Below, piece by piece: positions 9,282-20,368 of a stretch of DNA of 64,000 nt. Made by a program: the position numbers and the translations under genes. The notes beneath the pieces were generated by a model. It was given only the letters and a program-made list of their open reading frames with translations, ran no database searches and was not told the origin of the DNA. The DNA lies in the NCBI RefSeq assembly GCF_007197555.1, contig NZ_CP041614.1:4146001-4210000 (forward strand), written 5' to 3'. The stretch is from Shewanella psychropiezotolerans (GTDB taxonomy: Bacteria > Pseudomonadota > Gammaproteobacteria > Enterobacterales > Shewanellaceae). The first letter of the stretch is position 1, and each line of letters starts with the position of its first letter.

Positions 9282-9494
9282 TTAGGCTCGCGGCTGAGTG
9301 ATGCATTGCTGGTAGCAGCATTCATATTTCACATGGCAGTGTGTCCCTGCCATGATAAAATCTGCGCAGCCCAATCACATTTATTTAACTAAAAAAGATA
9401 AGGAAAAAACCAGGTGTCCCTATTCCAGCTAAGGTTCACTTATTTACCAACCTAGCCGTTTTCACTTAGGTAATGATAGACTCAAACAAACTCA

Positions 9495-9519
9495 AATGGT
9501 AATGTTTCTCATTACCATT
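9495..9519 (+). promoter_or_regulatory. Palindromic Fur-like box abutting the second AraC gene
   Basis: Perfect 10-base arms AATGGTAATG and CATTACCATT are separated by TTTCT. The central 19 bases GGTAATGTTTCTCATTACC match the Fur consensus at 14 of 19 positions. The palindrome ends one base before the first possible ATG (9521), occupying the place of a ribosome-binding site. The true start may therefore be the internal ATG at 9539. Confidence 0.7.
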
Positions 9520-9520
9520 A

Positions 9521-10507
9521 ATGACTGCAAATGAAAATATGCCTTACTATACACTGCCCTTTAATTTGGACTTAATGGAAGAGTCCATTCAAACCAACGG
9601 AAATATGGTATTCAAGCATACCCATTGCGAATTCTCTTTACGGTGCCATAGGCTTAACAAAGAAGTCACCCTTAGCCTATTTAAAGGGAACTTTTACGCA
9701 CCGACGCAACTGGATACCCTAGACAAGACCGAGTACGACGCTATTACCATCATGCTCAATTTGGGCAACGCTGTTTATTACCAGATTGACAGCTTGAACT
9801 CGCCCAAAATTTTCCCGAGCCATTCTATCGCGCTATGTTATTCAGATACTCGGACTGGACTGTGCAGATATCAACCTCAAGCAAGTCATCTTTTTGCTTT
9901 GCAGATCCCAAGAAGTCTGTTGCTAGAATACATCGACATTATGCAGATTGGAGAAAAAACCAAGCGATTACTGGAATGCCGAGAACCCTTTATTTTAATG
10001 AAGCCCGCCAATGCACAATTCTGTCGTATCGCCTCAAAGCTGTCAGAGCCAATGAGCCAGTCTAACGCTTCAATACATCAACACCTTGCTTATTCCTTCA
10101 TCAGCGATGTTACACGCTATTTGATTGAAAACAATAGCAGAAGTCACCGTATTGACAAAAGTGAAGGTCTAGAAAAAGCGATCGCGATCTTAGACGAAGA
10201 GTTTATGTTACCGCCCACAATAACCCAATTATCACGTCGGGTAGGCACCAACGAAACCTCTTTAAAACAATGGTTCAGAAAAGAGTTCAATACCACGATT
10301 CATCAGTACGTTATCCAACAAAGAATGACCAAAGCGGTCGAGCTTATATCGATAGGAGCATTCCCTATCTGTCATGTGGCTCAGGAAGTCGGTTACTCAA
10401 ACCCTGGTCATTTTGCTGCCGCATTCAAAAAAGAATTAGGATGCAAACCTTCTTGTTTTCTATCTTCAAACCAAAAACCAGCACGCCCTACCTTTACATG
10501 TTACTGA
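9521..10507 (+). CDS. AraC-family transcriptional regulator 2 of the siderophore island
   Basis: 328 residues if the first ATG is used, 322 if the ATG at 9539 is used; the latter leaves the upstream palindrome free. The C-terminal AraC domain is clear: PPTITQLSRRVGTNETSLKQWFRKEFNTT and ICHVAQEVGYSNPGHFAAAFKKELGCKP. The N-terminal region is PchR/YbtA-like and, unlike regulator 1, lacks the clustered cysteines. It follows regulator 1 by about 240 bases and precedes the receptor gene, each with its own promoter region. The two proteins share the VGTNETS(F/L)K recognition-helix core, so they may read similar sites, either as partners or antagonists. Confidence 0.9.
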   Translation: MTANENMPYYTLPFNLDLMEESIQTNGNMVFKHTHCEFSLRCHRLNKEVTLSLFKGNFYAPTQLDTLDKTEYDAITIMLNLGNAVYYQIDSLNSPKIFPSHSIALCYSDTRTGLCRYQPQASHLFALQIPRSLLLEYIDIMQIGEKTKRLLECREPFILMKPANAQFCRIASKLSEPMSQSNASIHQHLAYSFISDVTRYLIENNSRSHRIDKSEGLEKAIAILDEEFMLPPTITQLSRRVGTNETSLKQWFRKEFNTTIHQYVIQQRMTKAVELISIGAFPICHVAQEVGYSNPGHFAAAFKKELGCKPSCFLSSNQKPARPTFTCY

Positions 10508-10539
10508 TAACGTCAACACTAACTTGACTGGCGTGTAGC

Positions 10540-10554
10540 GCTTAATGATTCTCA
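10540..10554 (+). promoter_or_regulatory. Possible Fur box upstream of the TonB-dependent receptor gene
   Basis: GCTTAATGATTCTCA matches the 7-1-7 Fur core TGATAATNATTATCA at 10 of 14 specified positions. It lies about 225 bases before the receptor ATG, which is far; an activator site for the AraC proteins could lie between. Confidence 0.4.
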
Positions 10555-10778
10555 GACAATCAGTAAAAACGGTTAAGTCATACCTTGGACACACCAATAT
10601 AAACATAAACCCACCTTTTAAAGCCTCACCAATTATTAACCATTACGATCTATAAGGTCATACAGTTAGAGCGGAAAAACGTCGGTTCTCGCTTTTTTTT
10701 CACCTTATTGAGTTAGCGAATACTCTCCCAAATTTGCACTATATGCTCAGCGTTATTAAATGAAAGGATATACTTGAG

Positions 10779-12746
10779 ATGTACAGGAAATACTTCAACC
10801 CCATCGCCTTTGGAATGACTTTGGCAACAATAAGTTACTGTACGCTTGCAGAAGATAACTATCATGAAGTGATTATAATTAAGTCCACCAAGCAAGATGT
10901 TCCATTAAGGCACGTGGACAATTCTGTTAGCGTTAAAACAGGCGAAGAACTTGAAAAATCCGGGATCTTTGAGGTTAAAGATCTCGAGAAAGTATTCCCA
11001 GGTTTAGTGATCCAAACTCGTGGTAACAGAACCTACGCCAACACCACTATTCGTGGCATAAGTTCACCAGACTACTATTCTCCTACGGTTAGCATCTATG
11101 TAGATGGCATTTTGCAAGACAGTGCTTTTCTCACACAACAACTACAAAACGTTGAGCATGTTGAATTACTCAAAGGCCCACAGGGAACCTTGTACGGCGG
11201 TAATGCACAAGGTGGTATCATTAATATCATCACTAAAAAAGCAACCGACCAAGCCAAAGCGTCGGCAGGCGTGACTTACAGCAACCAGAGTCATCAGCTT
11301 AATGGCTCGACAGCAATTGAGCTCAGCGACTCCACTTATGCAGATTTGGTTATCCGCTCTTTAACCGATGAAGGCAACATCACCCATGTTCCAACCAACA
11401 CAGAAAAAGCAAACGAAACCAAAGAGCTCAGTGGCGTTGCTCGCCTTCACTTCATACCGGAAGATTCTCCTCTGAGCATGACTCTTTCTGTTTCGGCTGA
11501 TTACTTGGACAGTAATGAAGAATGGTACCTCACTCAGACTGAATTCGATAACAAAAAAACTAGCCAGAATATTCCTGAGTTAGAACGCCAAGTAAACACC
11601 TATTCAATTAACATTGGCTATGACCTCGGCAACGTGACACTCACCAGTATTACGGCATACCAAAACCGAGATGTCGATCGTCAATTTATTGGGGGGAGTT
11701 GGGAAGAAGATCAAAACACATTGAGTCAAGAGCTACTGGTAAACACCCGCTTTAATGAATCACTGTCAGCATTATTCGGCGGCTACTTTGAAAGCCGTCG
11801 GTTAGATGTAGGTACAGGAGTTGGAGCCAAAAACACGATCAAGAGCGATACTTACGCGATGTTCGGTCAAACCACTTATGGGGTAACTGACACTCTGGAT
11901 TTGACCTTTGGCCTGCGCGCTTCTCATTTGTCTACCAGCTCTGACTTTGATGGTAATCCAGTATGGATGATTGCTGGCTACAATGAAGAGAAATCTGAAA
12001 GTATGCTTTCTCCAAAAGTCGCCATTGGTTGGCAAGTGAATGAAGACTCCAGAATATTCGCTTCTTTAACCAGTGGTTACCGCCCAGGAGGATTTAGCCC
12101 CGTCCCTCGAAGTTATGGTGATAAAGACGGCTATGATGCTGAAAAATCACTGAATGGAGAGCTAGGTTGGCGTACTTCTTTGGTCGAAAACACTCTAGTT
12201 GTGAGCGGCGCACTTTATTGGATCGAAACCAAAGATATGCAACTTTATACCGGTGTACCAGGCAGTCAAATACTTAAAAACTTGGGTGAGGCCAAGAGCC
12301 ATGGGCTAGAGCTTGAGCTGGCTTTCTACCCAACCACAGACCTGACGCTGACACTGGGGGGCACACAAGGAAAGTCGACATTTGAGTCAGGTAATGCAGG
12401 TCTTCAAGGCAACACACTGCCATATGCGCCTGATACGACAGCAATCGCTGGTATTGAGTACTTCTTGCCACAATCACTGCTTGATGGCGAAGTGTCGCTG
12501 ATAACCAACGCACGTTACACTTCAAGCTTGTTCTTCGACGAGCGAAACACCTTGTCCCAGTCAGGCTACACCTTGGTGGACTTCGCCGTTAATTACGCGT
12601 TCAACGACAAGCTCTCCTTCCGTTTGTTCAGCAATAATCTAACGGATGTAGAATACAAAACCTACTCCTTCTCTATGGGTGGACCTGCGTTAAGCAACTA
12701 TGGCACCGGCAGAGAAGTGGGTCTGAACGTGAAGATGGAGTGGTAA
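10779..12746 (+). CDS. frpA: TonB-dependent siderophore receptor (FyuA/FrpA type)
   Basis: 655-residue outer-membrane receptor for the ferric siderophore. A signal peptide (about 1-24) is followed by the plug domain (about 45-170: SVSVKTGEELEKSGIFEVKDLEKVFPGLVIQTRG, SIYVDGI, VELLKGPQGTLYGGNAQGGIINIITKK) and the 22-strand barrel, with the C-terminal FRLFSNNLTDVEYKTYSF...GREVGLNVKMEW block ending in an aromatic residue. Length is near that of FyuA (673). It is four bases upstream of the irp8 ATG, so they are probably one transcript. The symbol follows the piscibactin receptor because two araC genes precede it and irp8-irp2-irp1 follow; fyuA would be an equally fair name. Confidence 0.9.
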   Translation: MYRKYFNPIAFGMTLATISYCTLAEDNYHEVIIIKSTKQDVPLRHVDNSVSVKTGEELEKSGIFEVKDLEKVFPGLVIQTRGNRTYANTTIRGISSPDYYSPTVSIYVDGILQDSAFLTQQLQNVEHVELLKGPQGTLYGGNAQGGIINIITKKATDQAKASAGVTYSNQSHQLNGSTAIELSDSTYADLVIRSLTDEGNITHVPTNTEKANETKELSGVARLHFIPEDSPLSMTLSVSADYLDSNEEWYLTQTEFDNKKTSQNIPELERQVNTYSINIGYDLGNVTLTSITAYQNRDVDRQFIGGSWEEDQNTLSQELLVNTRFNESLSALFGGYFESRRLDVGTGVGAKNTIKSDTYAMFGQTTYGVTDTLDLTFGLRASHLSTSSDFDGNPVWMIAGYNEEKSESMLSPKVAIGWQVNEDSRIFASLTSGYRPGGFSPVPRSYGDKDGYDAEKSLNGELGWRTSLVENTLVVSGALYWIETKDMQLYTGVPGSQILKNLGEAKSHGLELELAFYPTTDLTLTLGGTQGKSTFESGNAGLQGNTLPYAPDTTAIAGIEYFLPQSLLDGEVSLITNARYTSSLFFDERNTLSQSGYTLVDFAVNYAFNDKLSFRLFSNNLTDVEYKTYSFSMGGPALSNYGTGREVGLNVKMEW

Positions 12747-12750
12747 CCTG

Positions 12751-14024
12751 ATGGAGTCCACTATCCGTAATGCTCCGGGCTTAGGACTCACATCACTGCT
12801 GAGCGTAATGGCAGGGGTTTATACCATCCAAAGCTTGATCGGTATGTTCACACTGCAAGGCCTCCCTGCAGTACTGCGATCAGAAGGTGTTTCTACCTCC
12901 CAAATCGGTCTTTTCTATATCGCCATGCTGCCGTGGGCATTGAAGTTTCTTTGGTCACCCTATATAGAGTCACTGAGGAAGCAAGGTCGCACACTCAAAA
13001 ATCACGGTTACCTCATCCTGTTTGCTCAAGTGATGATGCTTGTCGTACTTGGGATCTTGGCACTCACTTCTGCGCTGCACCAGCTCACGCTAATTTTTGC
13101 CTGCGTGCTAGTGCTAGCCCTGCTATCGACCTTTGCTGACATCAGCACCGATGGACTGGCAGTGGATCAGTTGCTCAAGTCACAAAGAAGAGTCGGTAAC
13201 GTCATGCAAGTGGGAGGCGCCTATTTGGGTGCCATTTTTGGAGGGGGATGTTCATCTACCTAACAGGAACCATGAATTGGCAAATCGCCATATTTGTTCT
13301 GATGGGACTCGTGGTGATCATGTCATTGCCTACTTTTAAGTTGTTTAGCAAAAACACGACACAATCTGGCGTAAGTGATGGCCACATACCCTCTCTTAAA
13401 AGTGCTTTTTTAAACCCCAAAATAAGACAAGGTTTACTACTGATAGCCCTGTGCCAATTGGGTACGCGCGGCGTGTTATCTATGATGATGCCTTTCCTGT
13501 ACGACAGAGGCATTAATCTGGAAAACCTGGGGTTACTCACTGCTGGCGGTGGCGCCATCACTGGATTTATCGGGATAGCCTTCAGCGGATGGATAATTAA
13601 ACATATCAGCGCGATCAAGATGGTGACTTACTGCTTATTAGCAGAAATGATTGTTTATACTGGATTCTTTTTTTACTCCAGCGAGTTAATCCACTTACCG
13701 TATGGACTGGAGGTCCTTTTTGTCATTAATGCCTTCATCTTTGCGGCCAAGTTCGTTGCCTTGTATACGCTGATGATGGAATGGTCGTACGGCAAACAAG
13801 CAGGTGTTGATTTCTCCTTTTTCCAGTCCATGGACATGATAGTAGCAATCGTAATGGCCATATTGTGCGGCTGGATTATTGCCAACTTTGGATACAAGGT
13901 CCATTACACCATGGCCATCATAGCCACTTTTTTAGCTGCGTTTACATTACATCAATCCACTCGTACCCACGATCAAAGATCTTTTAATATGAGCATTTTC
14001 AATGCCCAAGAAAAAAATAAGTAA
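12751..14024 (+). CDS. irp8: Irp8/YbtX-like MFS permease (RhtX/FptX family), split by one missing base
   Basis: A 12-helix major facilitator transporter of the RhtX/FptX/YbtX family, inner-membrane proteins tied to siderophore uptake or yersiniabactin-linked metal import. The N-terminal part (12751-13263) reads TSLLSVMAGVYTIQSLIGMFTLQGLPAVLR, typical of the family, then runs into a false C-terminus after GAIFGGG. The rest (MFIYLTGTMNWQIAIF to the C-terminus) continues in the next frame from 13248. The break is at a run of five G (13243-13247). A sixth G would give about 424 residues, close to the family length. Given five other identical breaks in the window, a sequence error is likelier than true inactivation, though a poly-G tract could also phase-vary. 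Confidence 0.87.
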
Positions 14025-14031
14025 ATTCTAA

Positions 14032-14106
14032 AGCCCACATTTCATGGGCTGCCCAGTTAATTACCCAGTCTAAGCTGTTGCACACGTCAACGGCTGGGTT
14101 TCTTTT
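14032..14106 (+). terminator. Hairpins between irp8 and irp2
   Basis: Two stem-loops follow the irp8 stop: AGCCCA/TGGGCT (14032-14050), then a longer hairpin pairing ACCCAG...AGCTGTTG with CAACGGCTGGGT (14063-14099) followed by TTTCTTTT. The second has terminator form. Either irp2 has its own promoter in the last 30 bases (little room), or readthrough/attenuation sets the irp2 level. Confidence 0.55.
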
Positions 14107-14136
14107 ACCTAAAATTTGCCAAGATAAGATGCCGAT

Positions 14137-17100
14137 ATGTCAGATTCGAAAAAAATAGTATCAAAATTTAGGGAGGCGATTTACCACTCGTTTGCCATCT
14201 CCAGCAATGCACTCAGCGACTCCGACAACCTGTTTGAAATTGGACTCGATTCGATGTTTCTCATGCGCATGGTAAACCAATTTCGTCGTGCTGGATGTAA
14301 CATCACATTAAAAGAGATGTACGAGAACCCGACTCTCGCGGAGATCCAAACCCTGGTAGAGTTAAAGCTAAGATCAAGCCCTAAAGCCAATAACGTCAAG
14401 CCGGAAAAAACACCTTATCCCATCATGACCGATGGTAGCCCCTTCCCGATGACACCAGTACAGCTTGCGTATTACATTGGCCGCGACGAAAGCCAACCTT
14501 TAGGAGGGAACAGCTGCCACCTGTATCAAGAGTTTAACGCCAATTATCTTAACCCCGCACAGCTTGAAACCTCGGTTAATACACTGATTAACCGCCACCC
14601 AATGCTCAGTGTCGCATTCCAAGATAACGGGATGCAACGCTGGAAAGCGCCTATTGGCAAGTATCAGGTAACGCGACACGATTTCACCGCCTTGTCTGAA
14701 AGTGACGCTGAATATGAAATGAAGTCCATCCGTGATCGACTAAGTCACCGAGTACTGGATGTGCAAAACGGCCAAACCATCGACATTCATATTTCGCTGC
14801 TGCATGAGCACAAGTCCCGCGTGCATGTCAGCATTGATCTTTTGGTGATGGACGCATCAAGCTTTAGCCTATTCTTCAACGAGCTATCAGCTTTACTTAA
14901 AGGTGAACCGCTGCAAAACCGATCGCCAGATTACGATTTTCGCAGCTACCTGCACCAAGAATCCACCGAATTTGCAACACAAAAAAAACGAACAGCCAGC
15001 TTTTGGCAATCACAATGGGAAACCTTACCTGCCGCCCCAAATTTGCCTCTGGCTAAAGAACCTACACAAGTAAAAAAACCACAATTTAGTCGCCGCAGAC
15101 ACCCATTAAGTCATATTCAATGGCGACAGCTTCAAGCACTGGCGTCATGCAATCTGGTAACACCAACCATGGTGCTCGCCACGCTTTACTCTGCAGTAAT
15201 GTCTCGTTGGAGCGGGCAGAGCAAGCTATTGCTGAACTTAACACTGTTTGATTGCCACCCATTCAATGATCACGTCAATACCATGCTGGCAGACTTCACC
15301 AATATTTTGCTATTAGATAGCGAAATTAATGGCGCCAACGTTATCGACCTCATCAAAGCTCACCAAAACCGGTTTGCGGAACTTTATGAGCACCGCATGA
15401 TATCCGGGGTCGAGGTGCTTCGCGATCTGAAGAAGAACGGCACTCATCCCCATGGTGCGCCCATTGTATTTACCAGCAACCTCAATAAGTCCCTATTTGG
15501 TGACGACACCGATGAACCTCTCGGTGAGCCGGGATGGGGCATATCCCAAACGCCTCAGGTATGGCTGGACTTTGTCGCATTTAAACAGGGTGATGGGATC
15601 ATTCTGCAATGGGATGGCATTGATGAGTTGTTCCCTGACGGTCTTATGGAGACCATGTTTCATGCTTTCGTTCAACTGATAGAACACCTACTGGAGGGGA
15701 ATCAACATTGGCATGTTCCGCTCCCTGATTTACAGCCTAAAACACAAAAAAGCATACGCAGTAAACTGAATCAGCTTCAGGGTGAATTACCACCTGGGCT
15801 GCTTCACGACCGCATATTTGAGCAAGCAAACTTACACCCGGACCGCATTGCGATCATCAGCTCTAACGAGCAACTGAGTTATGATGCGCTCACCATAAAA
15901 GCCAGAAAGTTGGCCCATTTACTGGTAGAGGCCAGCATGCAAAGTGGCGATCATGTCGCTGTCAGTATGGAAAAAGGCACAGGACAAATCGTCGCAGTAC
16001 TCGCCATTCTTTACGCCGGTGGTGTGTATGTTCCTATTGCCCCAAATCAACCCATCAGCCGCAGGAAAACCATTGTCGCCAATGCCAACATCCGCATTGT
16101 CTTACGCTGTAAAACCGCGATAACTCAATTTGAGTGGACTGACTCAATCCACATCAATTGGCAGGATGCAAAAGGGCCCACTCTGCCATTGCCAGCCCCC
16201 CTACGCAGGCCAGAAGATACGGCATATATAATCTATACGTCAGGCTCAACTGGCACACCCAAGGGGGTGATGATCTCCCACCAGTCGGCACTCAATACAT
16301 GTGTGGACATCAATGACCGCCACAAGGTCTCCCCAAACGACCGGGTTCTCGCGCTTTCTGCTTTGCATTTTGACCTCTCTGTCTACGACATTTTTGGTGT
16401 GCTGGCAGCTGGTGGCGCATTGGTCTTGCCACAAGAAAACCAACTTCGCGATCCAATGGCATGGGATAACCTAGTGTCGGAACACCAGATCACGTTATGG
16501 AACACAGTCCCAGCCCTTTTCAATATGTTTCTCACATTCTGCGAAGGAATGAAGTTCAACTCCCCGTCTCTGCTTAGGACTGTGATGTTATCTGGCGATT
16601 GGATCGATCTATCACTACCTGAACGGTACCGTCATTTTCAACCTGAAGGCACCTTCAGCGCCATGGGTGGGGCAACCGAAGCCGCCATATGGTCGAATGA
16701 ATACCTTGTCGATGAAACCGATCCCCACTGGCGCTCAGTGCCTTATGGCTACCCGCTAAAAAATCAGGCATTTAGAGTGGTCGATGATGCGGGTCGGGAC
16801 TGTCCAGACTGGGTTCAAGGAGAGTTATGGATTGGCGGAGCCGGAGTGGCTCAAGGCTACTGGAACGACAACCAACGAACGTCACAACAGTTCATCGAAC
16901 GGGTTTGCTCTGAGACAGGTGCGACCCAGCGTTGGTATCGCACCGGAGATACTGGCTGTTACTGGCCAGACGGGACGTTAGAGTTTTTAGGGCGTAAAGA
17001 CAACCAGGTAAAAGTTGGCGGTTACCGCATAGAACTTGGCGAAATAGATGCCGCACTCAACCGTCTCGACGGTATTAACCAAGGTATTACGCTTGCACTT

Positions 17101-20100
17101 AGCCTGGCAGCCAGCAAAGATAAACAACTGGAAGGCTTCGTGGTAACGGAAGGAGTAGAGTTACTTTCAATTGTTGAGCCCCACCCGTCTCTACCCAATA
17201 ACTACCAAACGCTATTCCGACAAGGTGTGGATACAAAAACCGCTGAGCAAGACGCCGATGTTGGAGGCTTCTTGCACCAGCATTTGTCTACTTGTATGGC
17301 CGACAGTCTCTCGCCGAAATCGCTAAAGGAATGGCTCCAGAGTTACGGCCCCATTGAACGTTACACTGAGTTATTCGAGCAATGGTTAGCACTTCTTTGC
17401 CAACATAATCTGGCAGAAAAACACGTAAATGGTCGTTATCCGACCTATCAGTTAGCCCCAGAAGTACCCAAAAGCTCTTGGTTACTAAACCATTCACCGG
17501 CTAACTTAGTTAAATTAAACCAGCTTCTTAGGCAGATAATCACGGGCAATACCCCAGCGTATGCGCTGCTCGACAGTCCCCTATCACCAGAATCATTACT
17601 CATGAGCTCCCCCTCTCTGAAAGTGCTGTTCACTAAGGCCATCGGCGCGGTTTCCAGGCTGTCTGCCAAACTGGGTAAACCGATCACTGTGGTTGAAACC
17701 GAATCACGCAGCGGCTTACTGGCAAGTCAATTCGCCACCCTGTTAGGACCCGATAAAATTCAATATCACGCTGTGGATCCATCCTTGTCGATGACCCACC
17801 AAGCCAGCTCACGCCTTCAGCGATTGACACATGCTAAAGCCCGGCATCATGATTCTGCCTTAACAGCAATAATGGCTAACAAAGCAGACGTACTACTGCT
17901 GAACAATGTACTGCACCGCCAACAAGATCCTATCGACTATCTCAATGACGTTAAAACCTTGCTTGCTCCCGGCGGCATGATGCTGGTGTTTGAAGTGACA
18001 GAGTTCGGTGAAGGCGCTTTGATAAGCGCACAAGTACTGGAGGCAGTGCAACCACAGCGACTGTCAGGTGCCATACTTGAAGCTTCATTTGAACAAGCGG
18101 GATTTAGCCTCGAGCATCAGGATATTGTCGGCAATCACGCTTTATACGTATTAAAGAACAACAATGCAGTGATGAAGCCCGATACCAGCAAGTTAATGGC
18201 TAGACTCAGTGAACTCTTGCCCGCATATATGATCCCCAAACGCTTTACTTTCATGGAGGCGTTACCGCTAACCCCAATGGAAAAGTCGATCGAAAATGCC
18301 TCAGCGAACACAATACAGGCTCTTCAATCAACCCACCCGAAGCTAAGCCACTGTTATCCGAAAAAGAGACCGTATTAGGGCAAGTATGGCAGTCATTATT
18401 CAATCAAGCCGCGCTGGACAAAAACAGTGATTTCTTCCTATTAGGAGGCGATAGTCTACTGGCAACACGCTGCATTGGCGAGCTACAAAAAGTAGGATTT
18501 CAGGGAGACCTGACTGAGTTATTCACCAAGACAACATTGGGCGAATTTGCCGCCACCCTAAAGCCTGCAGATCCTAGCCATCAGCTTGATAACAAGGCGC
18601 TCATTGCACGACCAGAAGATCGCTACCTGCCATTTCCAATGACCGAGGTTCAACAAGCCTATTGGATTGGGCGCCAGAAAGGTTTTGCTCTGGGTGAAAC
18701 CAGCTCTCAATTTTTTATTGAGTTTCGCGTGCAAGGGCTCGACGTGCACCGTTTCAATCAAGCAATGGACAAGCTGATTGAACGTCATGACATGCTAAGA
18801 GCAGTGGTTCGTAACCATCAACAACAGGTCCTGAGAGACGTGCCTTCATTCTCGCTTCGTTGTCATATGTTTGATGATCTCGATTGTGCAAAAGCCGATG
18901 ACATTCGCAACGAACTCTCGCATCAGGTTAAAAACCCGGCTTACTGGCCGCTATTCAGTATCGAAGCCATTAAAGATACGGCCCATGAAGCCCGCTTGTT
19001 TGTCAGCTTGGACAATATGATGCTCGACGGACTCAGCATGCAAATTTTCTTGTCTGAGCTGGAAACCTTCTATCAAGATCCGCTGGCACAACTTCCTGAG
19101 TTGGACATCAGCTTCAGGGATTATATCAAGCACCAAAAAGACCATGAACACTCAAATAAACACGCACAAGAAGAGGGGCAAACATATTGGAAAAACCAGT
19201 TGAGCACGCTACCGCCAGCGCCCAATCTCCCCATCCAGTCGGACCCCACCGGATTGAGCAAGCCGAAATTCATCCGTTCGGCAGACACATTATCACCAAC
19301 ACAGTGGCGCGCGCTCAAAGAAATGGCTGCAAGGCATCAGATCACTCCGTCGGCTATATTGATGTGCGCGTATGCCTCCACGCTGTCAGCATGGAGTGAC
19401 AATCAATCGCTAACCCTCAACCTCACCTTATTCGATAGACAAGAGTTACACCCGCAGATCAATCAGGTAATGGGGGATTTTACCACTTTGCTCCTGCTCG
19501 CTTGGCACCCGGAAAACAGCTGGTTATCTAGCCTTAAGCGTCTACAAGGGCAGCTGGCGCAAGACTTAAAACACCGTGACATCTCAGCGGTTTGGGTCAT
19601 GCGCGAACTGGCGCGTCAACAGAACATAGCAAACACGTCAATGCCCGTGGTCTTCACCAGTGCGCTCGGTACTTCCGACGGCGATTTTATTGCCGATTCT
19701 GCTTGGCTTAAACCCGCTTGGGGCATTTCGCAAACGCCACAGGTTTGGTTAGACCATCAAGTCTACGAGTCATCTGGCTATCTCTGCTTGAACTGGGATG
19801 CCGTTGAAACACTGCTACCGAAACCACTATTGGACCAGATGTTCGGACAATATATCCAGCTACTAAAAATGCTGGCAGCCAATCCAGAATGCTGGCAAAT
19901 GCCAATGGAACAACTGATTGTGGCAGACAAGAGCCTAACCCGTTTTACCCCAGAGCCGACTCAGCCAACATTCAGTCCAATGTGGGCGGGAGGAACTCAT
20001 TGCGACCCAGCAACCGTCAACCAAATACGCGAAACATTTAGCCAAATCCTAAGCACCCCCATTGGAGAAAAAGAAAACTTCTTCGATGCTGGGGCCAGCT

Positions 20101-20306
20101 CATTACAGCTTATTCAGTTACATGGGGCACTGCATAAAAAAGGGATGAATATTTCAGTCACGGATTTATTCGCCTATCCCTCGCCGGAGTCCCTTGCTGC
20201 AGCAGTGTCTGGAGCGGCCAAAACGTCACAACCTGATCACGCGTTACAGGCAAGGCAGCAACGACAAGCCAATCGAAAAATAAGCCGTCGTCAACGAGTG
20301 AAGTAA
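14137..20306 (+). CDS. irp2: Irp2, HMWP2-like nonribosomal peptide synthetase (ArCP-Cy-A/E-PCP-Cy-PCP), split by one missing base
   Basis: Loads salicylate and condenses and cyclises two cysteines to the hydroxyphenyl-thiazoline-thiazoline intermediate. Domains with corrected residue numbers: aryl carrier (Ser39, GLDSMFL); cyclisation Cy1 with DLLVMDASS (Asp234); adenylation with YTSGSTGTPKG (about 700), FDLSVYDIFG and GGATEAAIWS, pocket residues consistent with cysteine; an inserted methyltransferase-like domain (about 980-1370) whose SAM loop is degenerate (VVETESRSGLLA), as in the epimerase-type insertion of HMWP2/PchE; PCP1 (Ser1440); Cy2 with DNMMLDGLS (Asp1626); PCP2 (Ser1989). The frame breaks at 18271-18278 inside the A10 motif. 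Adding one base restores LTPNGKVDRK and joins the halves (14137-18378 and onward to 20306) into about 2056 residues, the HMWP2 size. No strong ribosome-binding site is seen. Confidence 0.93.
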
Positions 20307-20368
20307 TTACAGACAGCATAAGCCGAGGGAGTTGTTATTCATCGGCGCAGAGTTCCAGAGGATTCAAA

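Noticed and set aside
13248..14024. Second half of irp8 as an independent six-helix transporter
   Set aside because: Its sequence continues the first half exactly, and the junction is a G-run with one base missing, as in five other genes here.
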